Positions 1 through 6,767 of a stretch of 6,767 nucleotides of DNA are shown one piece after another. Numbering within the stretch: position 1 is the first letter of the stretch; each line of letters starts with the position of its first letter. The position numbers and the translations under genes are program-made. Source of the DNA: an uncultured Bacteroidota bacterium (lineage in GTDB: Bacteria; Bacteroidota; Bacteroidia; 2-12-FULL-35-15). The notes beneath the pieces are model-generated. The model searched no databases, was not told where the DNA came from, and worked only from the letters and a program-made list of their open reading frames with translations. The DNA is taken from the NCBI GenBank assembly GCA_903889605.1, contig CAISYK010000121.1, positions 1 through 6,767 of the forward strand, written 5' to 3'.

Positions 1-615
1 AAAAAAATTACTGAAAATATACTGCCGGCTTTACATAAAACATTTACTGTATTTGGCTCCCGTCAAATCAGGTCGCGTGCAACCTTTGGCGGCAATATTG
101 GGTCTAGTTCACCAATTGGAGATACCTTGCCAACGTTAATGGCATATAATGCAGAAATTATTCTGCAGAGTATTAAGGGAGATCGAAGAATAAATATGAA
201 TAATTATATTCTTGGCTACCGCAAAACAGAACGCAGATCTGACGAAATAATTACAGCCATAATAATTCCGACACCATCGGAAAAAACAATCGTAAAATTT
301 TACAAAGTATCAAAACGTAAAGACCTTGATATATCAACTGTGAGCGGCGGTTTCAGCATAACATTAAATAATAATATTATTGAAGCAATAACTCTTGCAT
401 ACGGGGGAATGGCAGCAGTGACAAAGCGGGCTGCAAAAGCTGAGCAGATGTTAACTGGAAAATTATGGGACAGGGCAAATGTTGAAATAGCAATGGTATT
501 GATTTCTGAAGATTTTACACCTATTTCGGATGCAAGGTCAAGCGCGGAGTTCAGAACAATTGCAGCCAAAAATTTACTGATGAAATTTTGGAGCGAAACG
601 AATATAAAAAGTTAA
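1..615 (+). CDS. xdhA: Xanthine dehydrogenase small subunit, FAD domain (5' truncated by window)
   Basis: The reading frame is open from base 1 to the TAA at 613-615, giving 204 residues, so the gene begins upstream of the window. ATG 139 and nearby codons are internal, because family-specific sequence lies before them. Visible residues 21-41 hold the flavin-binding stretch RQIRSRATFGGNIGSSSPIG followed by D, typical of the XDH/CO dehydrogenase FAD domain. Further on come YKVSKRKDLDIS and AYGGMAAVTKRA, typical of the C-terminal flavoprotein subdomain, and the protein ends with DFTPISDARSS and a KFWSET tail as in XdhA proteins. Known role: passes electrons from the molybdenum and Fe-S centres to FAD and NAD+ during purine oxidation in the cytoplasm. 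Bacterial XdhA is usually about 460-490 residues with two N-terminal [2Fe-2S] domains; these would lie upstream and are not seen. The partner xdhB lies 3.7 kb downstream, beyond an unrelated gene. Alternative: a separate FAD subunit of a three-subunit enzyme. Confidence 0.92.
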   Translation, partial: KKITENILPALHKTFTVFGSRQIRSRATFGGNIGSSSPIGDTLPTLMAYNAEIILQSIKGDRRINMNNYILGYRKTERRSDEIITAIIIPTPSEKTIVKFYKVSKRKDLDISTVSGGFSITLNNNIIEAITLAYGGMAAVTKRAAKAEQMLTGKLWDRANVEIAMVLISEDFTPISDARSSAEFRTIAAKNLLMKFWSETNIKS

Positions 616-669
616 AACAATTACAAAAAAAATTGAACCATTTGCTTTTTAGAAAAAAGAATAATATCT

Positions 670-774
670 ATGAATTTATTCAGATGCGATAAAATTTCAT
701 TCAAAAAAGTTTCCGCTTTGCCGGCAGCAGCTTTTTTGTTTTTGATTTTATTTGTTAATCTAAAATCATACAGT
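670..774 (+). other. Signal peptide of the PKD protein
   Basis: Residues 1-35 have a basic N-region with Lys8, Lys12 and Lys13, a hydrophobic core at about residues 16-30 (ALPAAAFLFLILFV), and a polar end, SYS, before Gln36. Cleavage is most likely between Ser35 and Gln36, a common Bacteroidota pattern. Cys37 is not in a lipobox (the preceding residues are YSQ), so a lipoprotein is unlikely. This supports Sec export, which T9SS cargo requires. Confidence 0.85.
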
Positions 775-3700
775 CAATGCACCTGTTCACCTGTCAGCGT
801 ATTTCCTTCGGTGGTAAACGGCATTAATGTTTCGGAAACCTTTACAGGCGATGTTCAATCTTATGGCTCTGTTGGTACATACTGCGGAATAGATGCCGGC
901 CCATCATGGATAGGTCAGAATGGACCATTTAGTCAGACTTTTACTTTTTCTACGCCGGTCAATAATCTTGAAGTTGCTATAAATGCATCAAATTTTGGCG
1001 AAGATTTTACATTTTCAGTAAATAATGGTGTCTTAACCAGCACTCAGTCGTGCGGGACTTGCCCTTATATTCAGTCAGGAAATGTGTTTTCAACTCCAAA
1101 CGGCCCGCTTGGTGCTGGAATCATTACACTTAATTCTACAATACCTTATACCCAGGTTACCATTTCAGGTCCAGGAGGTGGAGGAACTAACGGCAGTCTG
1201 ATGGGCTTGTGCTCTGTTGCACTTAATAACCCTTGTTCAGGAACACCTATTTCAGCAAACTTTAGTTCAAATTCTGTTTGTTTTAACACAGCACCTATAC
1301 AGTTTAGTGATTTATCAACCAATAATACCAGCTGGAGCTGGAATTTCGGCGATTCAGGCACTTCAGCGCTTCAAAATCCAAGTCATAATTATACAACCTG
1401 CGGAACTTTTAACTGCAAACTGGTAGTAACCGGCAGCACTGGATGTAAGGATTCAGTGACAAAAACGGTAATTGTTAATTGTTTGCCTACAGCAGATTTT
1501 GGCTTCACGAATGCCTGCTTAAATCATTCCATCAGTTTCAGCGACTCATCAACTGTGTCTGGCGGTATCATTACAGACAGGTCATGGGATTTTGGTGACG
1601 GCACCCCGCATAGCATAGTCCAGAACCCAACTCATTCTTATGCAGGTACAGGAACGTACTTTGTTTCATTAATTGTAACATCGGGCAGTGGTTGTAAAGA
1701 TACAATTACAAAAACAACAACAGTGCACAGCCTGCCAATTGCCCAGTACAGCACTGCAGATGTTTGTGATGGAACGAGCGTTCACTTCACTGATTTATCA
1801 GCAATACCTTCACCTGATATTATACAAACCAGGGGATGGAACTTTGGTGACGGGACACCCATTTATAATAACCCGACGGCCTCACATCCTTATTCTGCGC
1901 CAGGTTTGTATACAGTCCAGCTTTTAGTTATTTCTAATTTCGGATGTTCAGATTCAATTACAAAAACAGTTATAGTTCATCCAAATCCAATTTCTAATTT
2001 TAATAATACAAGTGTTTGCCGGAACAATTCAACACAATTTACCGATAGTACCTTTACTGCGATGGGAACCATAAGCTCGCGGTTATGGGATTTTGGTGAT
2101 GCTAGTCCTTTAAATAATACTACAAGCCCTTCTCACATTTATGCTAATTCAGGAACCTACAATGTTACCTTAATTGCAAATAACAGCCTTGGCTGTGCAG
2201 ATACAATTACAAAACCTGTCCAGGTTTTTTATAACCCTGTAACGGGATTCACTTTTAATAATATCTGTTTTGGGGACACTATCCAATTTAACGATACATC
2301 CTTTGTAGATAACTCAACCTCAATAGCATCTTATTTATGGGTATTTGGCGATTTGGGTCCTACAAGCAGCCTGCAGAATCCAAATCATTATTATCCAGGG
2401 TCAGCAGTATATTCTGTAACATTAGTAACAACAACTATTGATGGCTGTACAAATGCCGCAATTAACTCGGTAAAAGCTTTTGATGCTCCCAGCTCAGTAT
2501 GCTCATTCAGTAATACATGTTTATTTGATTCAGCGTTGTTTTTCAATTCCTCTACTAATCCCACTATGGGAAATACAGCAGCTTGGTCATGGAATTTCGG
2601 CGACGGCTCTGTTTTAAACACGACAGTTTGGAGTCCTGGCCATCAGTATGCAAATCCGGGAAGTTATCAGCTTACTTTGATTACTTATTCATCCAACCTT
2701 GGGTGTTCGGATACTCTGCAGGATTCAATTATAGTATTTCCTATGCCAACAGCCAATTTTAGTTTTACTAATGTATGTTTAGATCAAGCAATGAATTTTA
2801 ATGATTCATCTATTGCAGCAAGCGGTGTTATTGCAGGCAGAACCTGGAATTTTGGTGATGGCAGTCCAACAGCATCAGGTCAAAATCCGAGTCATAATTA
2901 TTCCGCGCCTGGAACATTTGCTGTTTCATTAATTGTAACTACAAGCAATGGCTGTCTGGGCTCTATAACAAAAAATGTCGTGGTACATCCTATGCCAGCA
3001 GCGCAATTCAATAAAATAAATGTTTGTGACGGCAGCTTAGTTCCATTTAATGATTTATCAAGCATCCTAATAACAGATACAATACAATCCTGGGCTTGGA
3101 ATTTTGGTGACGGCAGCCCTGTTTTTAATAATCAAGATACATCTCATTTGTATGCCGCAGGTGGGGCTTATTCAGTCCAATTATTAGTTGTTTCCAATTT
3201 TGGCTGTAAGGATTCAATAAGTAAAACAGTTATCGTTAATCCCAATCCTGCAGTAAATTTTACTGTAAGCGACACATCAGGATGCGAGACTTTGTGCGTA
3301 AGTTTTCAAAATTTATCTTCCATAACATCCGGAGTAAATGCTGCGGTATCGTGGAATTTCGGCAGCGGCACCGGTTCAAGTAATTCACAGAATCCTGAAT
3401 ATTGTTACTCAAATGATTCGGTATATGCCGCTAATTTTTTCAATGTTTCTTTAACTGTTGTATCCGACAGCGGCTGTATAAGCACTTTATCTAAAAATAA
3501 TTATATTACAGTTTATCCAAATCCTAATGCAGTTTTTTCAGTTCAGCCGGAAACAGCATCTATTTCAGACCCTGTTATTTCAATTACAGATTTGTCGGCA
3601 GGTGCTGATTTTTGGAATTGGAATTTTGGCGATGGTTCAGATACTGCTTATGCAATTAATCAATTAACTCATACCTATGCTGATACCGGGACATACCAAA

Positions 3701-4050
3701 TAACATTAATTACAACTACTCAATTCAATTGTGTTGATACTGCTTATCATACCATAATCATTGAACCTGAATTTTTATTTTATATTCCTAATACATTTTC
3801 GCCTAATGATGACGGGATAAACGAAACTTTCAGCGGCAAAGGCATTTTTATCAGTAAATATGAAATGATGATATTTGACCGCTGGGGAAATTTGATTTTC
3901 TATACTGATGATATTAACAGACCTTGGGATGGCAGTTCAAATCATGGGACTGAAATTTCTCAGCAGGATGTCTATATTTATTCAATTAAGATTACTGATT
4001 ATAAAAAGCGTAAACATAATTATAAAGGGATTGTGACTCTGGTAAAGTAA
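670..4050 (+). CDS. Secreted ten-PKD-domain protein with CHU_C (type B T9SS) C-terminal domain
   Basis: This 1126-residue protein is predicted to be exported and either released or attached to the cell surface by the type IX secretion system. Residues 1-35 form a signal peptide. Residues 36-192 are a Ser/Thr/Gly/Asn-rich region with eight cysteines and no family I recognise. Residues 193-1034 are ten tandem PKD domains, each with a W-x-F-G-D/S core. Residues 1035-1126 are a gliding-motility-associated C-terminal domain opening YIPNTFSPNDDGINETF, with FDRWGNLIF and a PWDGS segment. No catalytic domain is visible, so an adhesive, spacer or matrix role is inferred. The start ATG 670 is the first one after an in-frame TGA at 634 and directly precedes the signal peptide; the leader is A-rich with no strong ribosome site. 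It lies 54 bases after xdhA, with no clear TAnnTTTG box, so read-through from xdhA is possible. Its position between xdhA and xdhB is unusual. Confidence 0.93.
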   Translation: MNLFRCDKISFKKVSALPAAAFLFLILFVNLKSYSQCTCSPVSVFPSVVNGINVSETFTGDVQSYGSVGTYCGIDAGPSWIGQNGPFSQTFTFSTPVNNLEVAINASNFGEDFTFSVNNGVLTSTQSCGTCPYIQSGNVFSTPNGPLGAGIITLNSTIPYTQVTISGPGGGGTNGSLMGLCSVALNNPCSGTPISANFSSNSVCFNTAPIQFSDLSTNNTSWSWNFGDSGTSALQNPSHNYTTCGTFNCKLVVTGSTGCKDSVTKTVIVNCLPTADFGFTNACLNHSISFSDSSTVSGGIITDRSWDFGDGTPHSIVQNPTHSYAGTGTYFVSLIVTSGSGCKDTITKTTTVHSLPIAQYSTADVCDGTSVHFTDLSAIPSPDIIQTRGWNFGDGTPIYNNPTASHPYSAPGLYTVQLLVISNFGCSDSITKTVIVHPNPISNFNNTSVCRNNSTQFTDSTFTAMGTISSRLWDFGDASPLNNTTSPSHIYANSGTYNVTLIANNSLGCADTITKPVQVFYNPVTGFTFNNICFGDTIQFNDTSFVDNSTSIASYLWVFGDLGPTSSLQNPNHYYPGSAVYSVTLVTTTIDGCTNAAINSVKAFDAPSSVCSFSNTCLFDSALFFNSSTNPTMGNTAAWSWNFGDGSVLNTTVWSPGHQYANPGSYQLTLITYSSNLGCSDTLQDSIIVFPMPTANFSFTNVCLDQAMNFNDSSIAASGVIAGRTWNFGDGSPTASGQNPSHNYSAPGTFAVSLIVTTSNGCLGSITKNVVVHPMPAAQFNKINVCDGSLVPFNDLSSILITDTIQSWAWNFGDGSPVFNNQDTSHLYAAGGAYSVQLLVVSNFGCKDSISKTVIVNPNPAVNFTVSDTSGCETLCVSFQNLSSITSGVNAAVSWNFGSGTGSSNSQNPEYCYSNDSVYAANFFNVSLTVVSDSGCISTLSKNNYITVYPNPNAVFSVQPETASISDPVISITDLSAGADFWNWNFGDGSDTAYAINQLTHTYADTGTYQITLITTTQFNCVDTAYHTIIIEPEFLFYIPNTFSPNDDGINETFSGKGIFISKYEMMIFDRWGNLIFYTDDINRPWDGSSNHGTEISQQDVYIYSIKITDYKKRKHNYKGIVTLVK
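1246..3771 (+). repeat. Ten tandem PKD-domain repeats (protein-level array, about 250 bases each)
   Basis: The ten units start at residues 193, 273, 356, 440, 523, 607, 693, 776, 860 and 952, and each opens with a proline. Core tryptophans are at 224, 306, 390, 473, 557, 641, 726, 810, 895 and 984, so the period is 82-89 residues. Most units carry WNFGDG or a close variant, an HxY-type motif about 20 residues later, and a final beta strand resembling TKTVIVHPNP. Units 1-9 each carry a cysteine near the start and another in a G-C motif near the end. Unit 9 is the most divergent, with 92 residues and GSG in place of GDG. Unit 10 lacks the first cysteine. The DNA has diverged between units, so this is an old array and not a recent nucleotide tandem repeat. 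PKD domains are Ig-like beta sandwiches common in surface proteins. Confidence 0.93.
3772..4047 (+). other. CHU_C / gliding-motility-associated C-terminal domain
   Basis: Residues 1035-1126 match the known C-terminal module of Bacteroidota surface proteins: FSPNDDGINETF near residues 1043-1054, a MIFDRWGNLIF strand at 1067-1077, PWDGS at 1085-1089, and a final run of beta strands ending in IVTLVK. In characterised members it acts as a type B sorting signal for the type IX secretion system. The T9SS machinery itself is not in this window. Confidence 0.9.
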
Positions 4051-4054
4051 GAAG

Positions 4055-4081
4055 CCCCTCCTAACCTCCCCTAAGGGGAGG
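4055..4081. repeat. GC-rich palindromic intergenic element
   Basis: CCTCCCC at 4065-4071 and GGGGAGG at 4075-4081 form a perfect 7-bp stem around a TAA loop. The preceding CCCCTCCTAA (4055-4064) is a near-copy of the left arm. It starts four bases after the PKD gene stop. No T-run follows on the + strand and none follows the reverse orientation, so it is a poor intrinsic terminator. In composition it resembles dispersed palindromic repeats seen between genes in Bacteroidota genomes; that resemblance is from memory and has not been tested. Confidence 0.6.
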
Positions 4082-4219
4082 AAATACAGCCCACAGGTTC
4101 GAAAGCTTTGCTTGAGTGCCGTTTCACATCTTCTTTCATATTTTGATAAGAGGACACCGAATACAATGAATTATTTGATTTTTGAAAAAATCCTGCCTAT
4201 TTCTGATTCTATAAATCAT

Positions 4220-4227
4220 TACCTTTG
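4220..4227 (+). promoter_or_regulatory. Candidate -7 box upstream of xdhB
   Basis: TACCTTTG matches the Bacteroidota -7 consensus TAnnTTTG exactly and lies 61 bases before ATG 4289. The upstream -33 match is weak (TTTC at 4200-4203, 16 bases away). The box overlaps the left arm of a 7-bp inverted repeat (TACCTTT 4220-4226, AAAGGTA 4238-4244). If real, it would transcribe xdhB independently of the PKD gene. One match in a gap of about 240 bases can be chance. Confidence 0.3.
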
Positions 4228-4288
4228 GTATCCCGAAAAAGGTACATCCAATTATGGAAGGGAGACTAAAATAATTAATCCGAATAAT

Positions 4289-6628
4289 ATGAATAACTCA
4301 ATTCCTCACGAAAGTGCAGTAAAGCATGTAAGCGGTGAATCCGTTTATATTGATGATATTCAGGTTAATTCCCAGCTCCTTATCGGAAGGGTTGTTTACA
4401 GCTCACATGCTCATGCCAAAATAATATCACTGAATTTATCGGAAGCAAAAAAACTGAAGGGGGTTCATGCAGTTCTTTGCAGCAAAGATATTCCTGGAAA
4501 AAACCAAATGGGGCCTGTTATTCATGATGAAGTTTGCCTTGCTGATGACGAAGTATTATGTGTTGGACAAGCAATAGTGCTTATTGCAGCTGAATCTGAA
4601 GAAATAGCGATTGCAGCTGAAAAATTAATAGTTATCGAATATGAACCATTAGAAGCCGTTTTAGATATCAGGACAGCTATAGAAAAGAATTTATTATTAA
4701 GTCCTGCACGAACCATGCAGCGCGGTGATGCAGATGGAGCTCTAAAAACAGCTTTGCACGTTTTAGAAGGCGAGCTCGAAACAGGAGCTCAGGAACATTG
4801 GTATTTGGAAACACAATCCTGCCTTTGCATACCAGGCGAACAGGAGGAAATAAATGCATACTGCTCCACACAAAACCCTTCAGAAACACAGTCAATAATA
4901 GCCGAAGTTCTTGGTATTTCAAAAAATGAAGTGGTAGTAGAGATGCGCAGAATGGGCGGTGGATTTGGCGGCAAAGAAACACAGGCTAATTGGGTTGCAG
5001 CATGGTCGGCTTTGCTTTGTAATGCAGCTAAAAGGCCTGTAAAAATACGTCTTTTCAGGGATGCCGATCAGATAATGACAGGTAAACGGCACCCTTATCT
5101 TATCCGTTACGAAGTTGGTTTTGACACCGAGGGAAAAATTTCAGCACTGAAAGTTGAACAGAATGCAAATGGAGGCTGTGCGGCCGATTTAAGTTTGGCT
5201 ATACTGGAGCGCGCTATGCTACATGCTGACAGCAGTTATTATATTCCTAATATTCATGTGACGGGTAAAGTATACAAAACAAACCTCCCTTCTAATACAG
5301 CTTTCCGAGGATTCGGCGGACCTCAGGGCATGGCGGCGATGGAATCTGTGATTGACCGCATTTCTCGTTTCCTCAAAAAAGATGCTGCTGATATCCGGAA
5401 ACTTAATTTTTATGGAATTGATAAAGATAATATTACTCATTACGGACAAAAAGTAGAATTAAATCGTCTGCACATTATTTACGACAAATTGATGGCTTCT
5501 TCGGATTATCGTAACCGGAGAAAAGCTGTAGATGAATTTAATGCTTCCAACGAGTTTTACAAAAAAGGAATTGCGCTTACACCTGTAAAGTTCGGTATTT
5601 CCTTTACGACAACTTTTCTTAACCAAGCCGGAGCATTAGTGAATATTTATACAGATGGAAGCATACTTGTGAATCATGGCGGCACTGAAATGGGGCAGGG
5701 GTTAAATACAAAAATTATGCAGATTGCTGCCGCTGAACTTGGTGTAAGCTTAAATAAAATAAAAGTAAACGCCGCAAACACCTCAAAGATTCCTAACACT
5801 TCACCTACGGCCGCTTCTTCTGGAACTGACCTTAACGGCATGGCTGTGAAAAATGCAGTTGATAAACTTAAAAGCCGTATATCACAAGTCATGGCTGTTG
5901 AATTTTCAAAGCAAAGACCTGAAAAACAATCCTTACCGGAAAATATTGTTTTTGAAAACGATTACATTTCTGATAAGCTATTGCCGCATCACAAAATGGC
6001 CTTTGCAGATGCAATGCCGATAGTTCATTTTAACCAGGTAAGTTTGAGCGCATCAGGTTTTTACCGCACTCCAGAAATTGGCTGGGACAAGGTTACAGGC
6101 TGGGGAAAACCCTTTAATTACTATTCTTTTGGAATGTGTGTAAGCGAAGTTATTGTTGACACATTAACTGGTTTTCATAAAAATTTACGAACAGATATTA
6201 TACATGATGCAGGAGATTCCATCAATCAAGGCATTGATAAAGGGCAGGTTGAAGGAGGTTTTATACAAGGTTTAGGCTGGTGCACTACGGAAGAAATAAA
6301 ATGGAATGATAAAGGACATATGCTTAATCATTCTCCCGATACATACAAAATTCCTTCAATACAAGATATACCTGCAGATTTCAGAGTACAATTATTAACT
6401 GATTGTCCAAATCCAAATGCGGTAAGAAAAAGTAAAGCTGTTGGAGAACCGCCTCTAATGCTTGCATTTGCGAATTGGCTGGCAATTAAAGATGCTGTTT
6501 CTGCTGCTGCTGACCATAACTTTGAACCTCATTTCAAACTGCCAGCAACCAATGAAGTTATTTTATTGAGTATCGAAGATTTGAAAAAGAAATTAGAAGA
6601 AAAGCGAAGAATTGAGACTAAAATATAA
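4289..6628 (+). CDS. xdhB: Xanthine dehydrogenase large subunit (molybdopterin-binding)
   Basis: This is the catalytic subunit that hydroxylates hypoxanthine and xanthine to urate at a molybdenum cofactor in the cytoplasm. Starting at ATG 4289, the 779 residues begin MNNSIPHESAVKHVSGESVY, as XdhB proteins do, and the length matches Rhodobacter capsulatus XdhB (about 777). An alpha/beta hammerhead domain covers about residues 12-125, and two molybdopterin-binding domains follow. Active-site residues, by alignment from memory with R. capsulatus XdhB, are Gln195 (STQNP), Glu230 (GGFGGKE), Arg308 (LERAML), Phe342 (AFRGFGG), Phe439-Thr440 (FGISFT) and the catalytic Glu720 (AVGEPP). GGTEMGQG at 464-471 is a cofactor loop. 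The Glu230/Arg308 pair distinguishes purine-oxidising XDH from aldehyde oxidases. No Fe-S domain is present, as expected for the split XdhAB type. The ribosome site is weak (GGGAGA, 23 bases upstream). It is separated from xdhA by the PKD gene. Confidence 0.95.
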   Translation: MNNSIPHESAVKHVSGESVYIDDIQVNSQLLIGRVVYSSHAHAKIISLNLSEAKKLKGVHAVLCSKDIPGKNQMGPVIHDEVCLADDEVLCVGQAIVLIAAESEEIAIAAEKLIVIEYEPLEAVLDIRTAIEKNLLLSPARTMQRGDADGALKTALHVLEGELETGAQEHWYLETQSCLCIPGEQEEINAYCSTQNPSETQSIIAEVLGISKNEVVVEMRRMGGGFGGKETQANWVAAWSALLCNAAKRPVKIRLFRDADQIMTGKRHPYLIRYEVGFDTEGKISALKVEQNANGGCAADLSLAILERAMLHADSSYYIPNIHVTGKVYKTNLPSNTAFRGFGGPQGMAAMESVIDRISRFLKKDAADIRKLNFYGIDKDNITHYGQKVELNRLHIIYDKLMASSDYRNRRKAVDEFNASNEFYKKGIALTPVKFGISFTTTFLNQAGALVNIYTDGSILVNHGGTEMGQGLNTKIMQIAAAELGVSLNKIKVNAANTSKIPNTSPTAASSGTDLNGMAVKNAVDKLKSRISQVMAVEFSKQRPEKQSLPENIVFENDYISDKLLPHHKMAFADAMPIVHFNQVSLSASGFYRTPEIGWDKVTGWGKPFNYYSFGMCVSEVIVDTLTGFHKNLRTDIIHDAGDSINQGIDKGQVEGGFIQGLGWCTTEEIKWNDKGHMLNHSPDTYKIPSIQDIPADFRVQLLTDCPNPNAVRKSKAVGEPPLMLAFANWLAIKDAVSAAADHNFEPHFKLPATNEVILLSIEDLKKKLEEKRRIETKI

Positions 6629-6629
6629 A

Positions 6630-6715
6630 AATCTAATTCCGGGCCTTATAATTTATACTTTAGGTAATACAACGGCTCAATTGATACTATGCGTGAAGCG
6701 GGCTTAAATTAGATT
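6630..6715. repeat. 9-bp inverted repeat pair downstream of xdhB
   Basis: AATCTAATT at 6630-6638 is exactly complementary to AATTAGATT at 6707-6715, with 68 bases between. The left arm starts two bases after the xdhB stop and the right arm abuts the candidate -7 box at 6715. The arms are AT-rich and no T-run follows, so this is not a standard terminator. It could be chance, a binding site pair, or the ends of a very small element. Confidence 0.3.
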
Positions 6716-6722
6716 ATATTTG
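6715..6722 (+). promoter_or_regulatory. Candidate -7 box for the gene starting at 6751
   Basis: TATATTTG matches TAnnTTTG exactly and ends 28 bases before ATG 6751, a sensible distance for a short leader. I see no good TTTG at the -33 position, so the call rests on one box and its placement in a 122-base gap between genes. Confidence 0.4.
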
Positions 6723-6750
6723 CTTAATATTAATTTAAACCACCCATCAC

Positions 6751-6767
6751 ATGCCAAAAACAATTGT
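6751..6767 (+). CDS. Start of an unidentified gene (3' truncated by window)
   Basis: ATG at 6751 opens a frame reading MPKTIV up to the window edge. Support comes from the candidate -7 box 28 bases upstream and from its position after an intergenic gap on the same strand as the other genes. Six residues are too few to assign a family. XdhC or another molybdenum-enzyme maturation factor would fit the location, but nothing in the sequence shows it. Confidence 0.4.

Noticed and set aside
127..615. A self-contained 162-residue gene starting inside the first reading frame
   Set aside because: The same frame is open back to base 1 and already encodes the FAD-binding motif before this point, so it is the internal part of a truncated xdhA.
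1246..3771. CRISPR-like or recent nucleotide tandem array
   Set aside because: The periodicity is at protein level, with a period near 250 bases and diverged DNA; it encodes PKD domains.
670..4050. Lipoprotein assignment for the PKD protein because a cysteine follows the signal peptide
   Set aside because: The residues before Cys37 (YSQ) do not form a lipobox, and the CHU_C domain already explains surface delivery.
4065..4081. Intrinsic terminator after the PKD gene
   Set aside because: The stem is good but the loop is only three bases and no T-run follows on either strand.
4112..4288. A 59-residue N-terminal extension of XdhB from TTG 4112 or ATG 4166
   Set aside because: XdhB proteins begin just before the IPHESAVKHVSGE-type motif; ATG 4289 gives the family length and active-site numbering, and a candidate promoter box lies downstream of both alternative starts.
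4522..5892. Minus-strand open frames opposite xdhB (and opposite xdhA and the PKD gene)
   Set aside because: They are antisense shadows of well-supported genes, have no recognisable domains, and sit where the + strand shows clear family conservation.

Overview
The window fits a member of the Bacteroidota. It is AT-rich. It encodes a large secreted PKD-repeat protein that ends in a gliding-motility-associated (CHU_C / type B T9SS) C-terminal domain, a module known essentially from this phylum. Shine-Dalgarno sequences are weak or absent ahead of the starts, and two copies of the Bacteroidota -7 box TAnnTTTG lie in the gaps. I cannot place it below phylum.

Layout, all on the + strand. (1) Bases 1-615: the 3' part of a xanthine dehydrogenase small-subunit gene (xdhA, FAD domain), cut by the window edge. 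(2) Bases 670-4050: an exported 1126-residue protein with a signal peptide, a cysteine-containing N-terminal region, ten PKD domains in tandem and a CHU_C sorting domain. (3) Bases 4051-4288: a non-coding gap with a GC-rich palindromic repeat, a small hairpin and a candidate -7 box. (4) Bases 4289-6628: xdhB, the complete molybdopterin-binding large subunit. I start it at ATG 4289 (779 residues) because the 59 codons readable upstream have no counterpart in the family. (5) Bases 6629-6750: a gap with a 9-bp inverted repeat and a second candidate -7 box. (6) From base 6751: the first six codons of another gene.

XdhA and XdhB should form the cytoplasmic molybdenum-iron-sulfur-flavin enzyme that oxidises hypoxanthine and xanthine to urate. 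The purine-recognition and catalytic residues of the large subunit are all visible, so it looks active. The PKD protein has no evident purine role and is predicted to be secreted or cell-surface attached. Its position between two subunit genes that usually sit side by side is the main oddity here. A promoter-like box before xdhB suggests that xdhB may have regained its own transcription.

I see no RNA gene, CRISPR array, transposase or phage gene, and no convincing new multi-gene system. The points worth following up are the split xdhAB locus, the per-domain cysteine pairs and internal duplication in the PKD array, and the palindromic repeat before xdhB.
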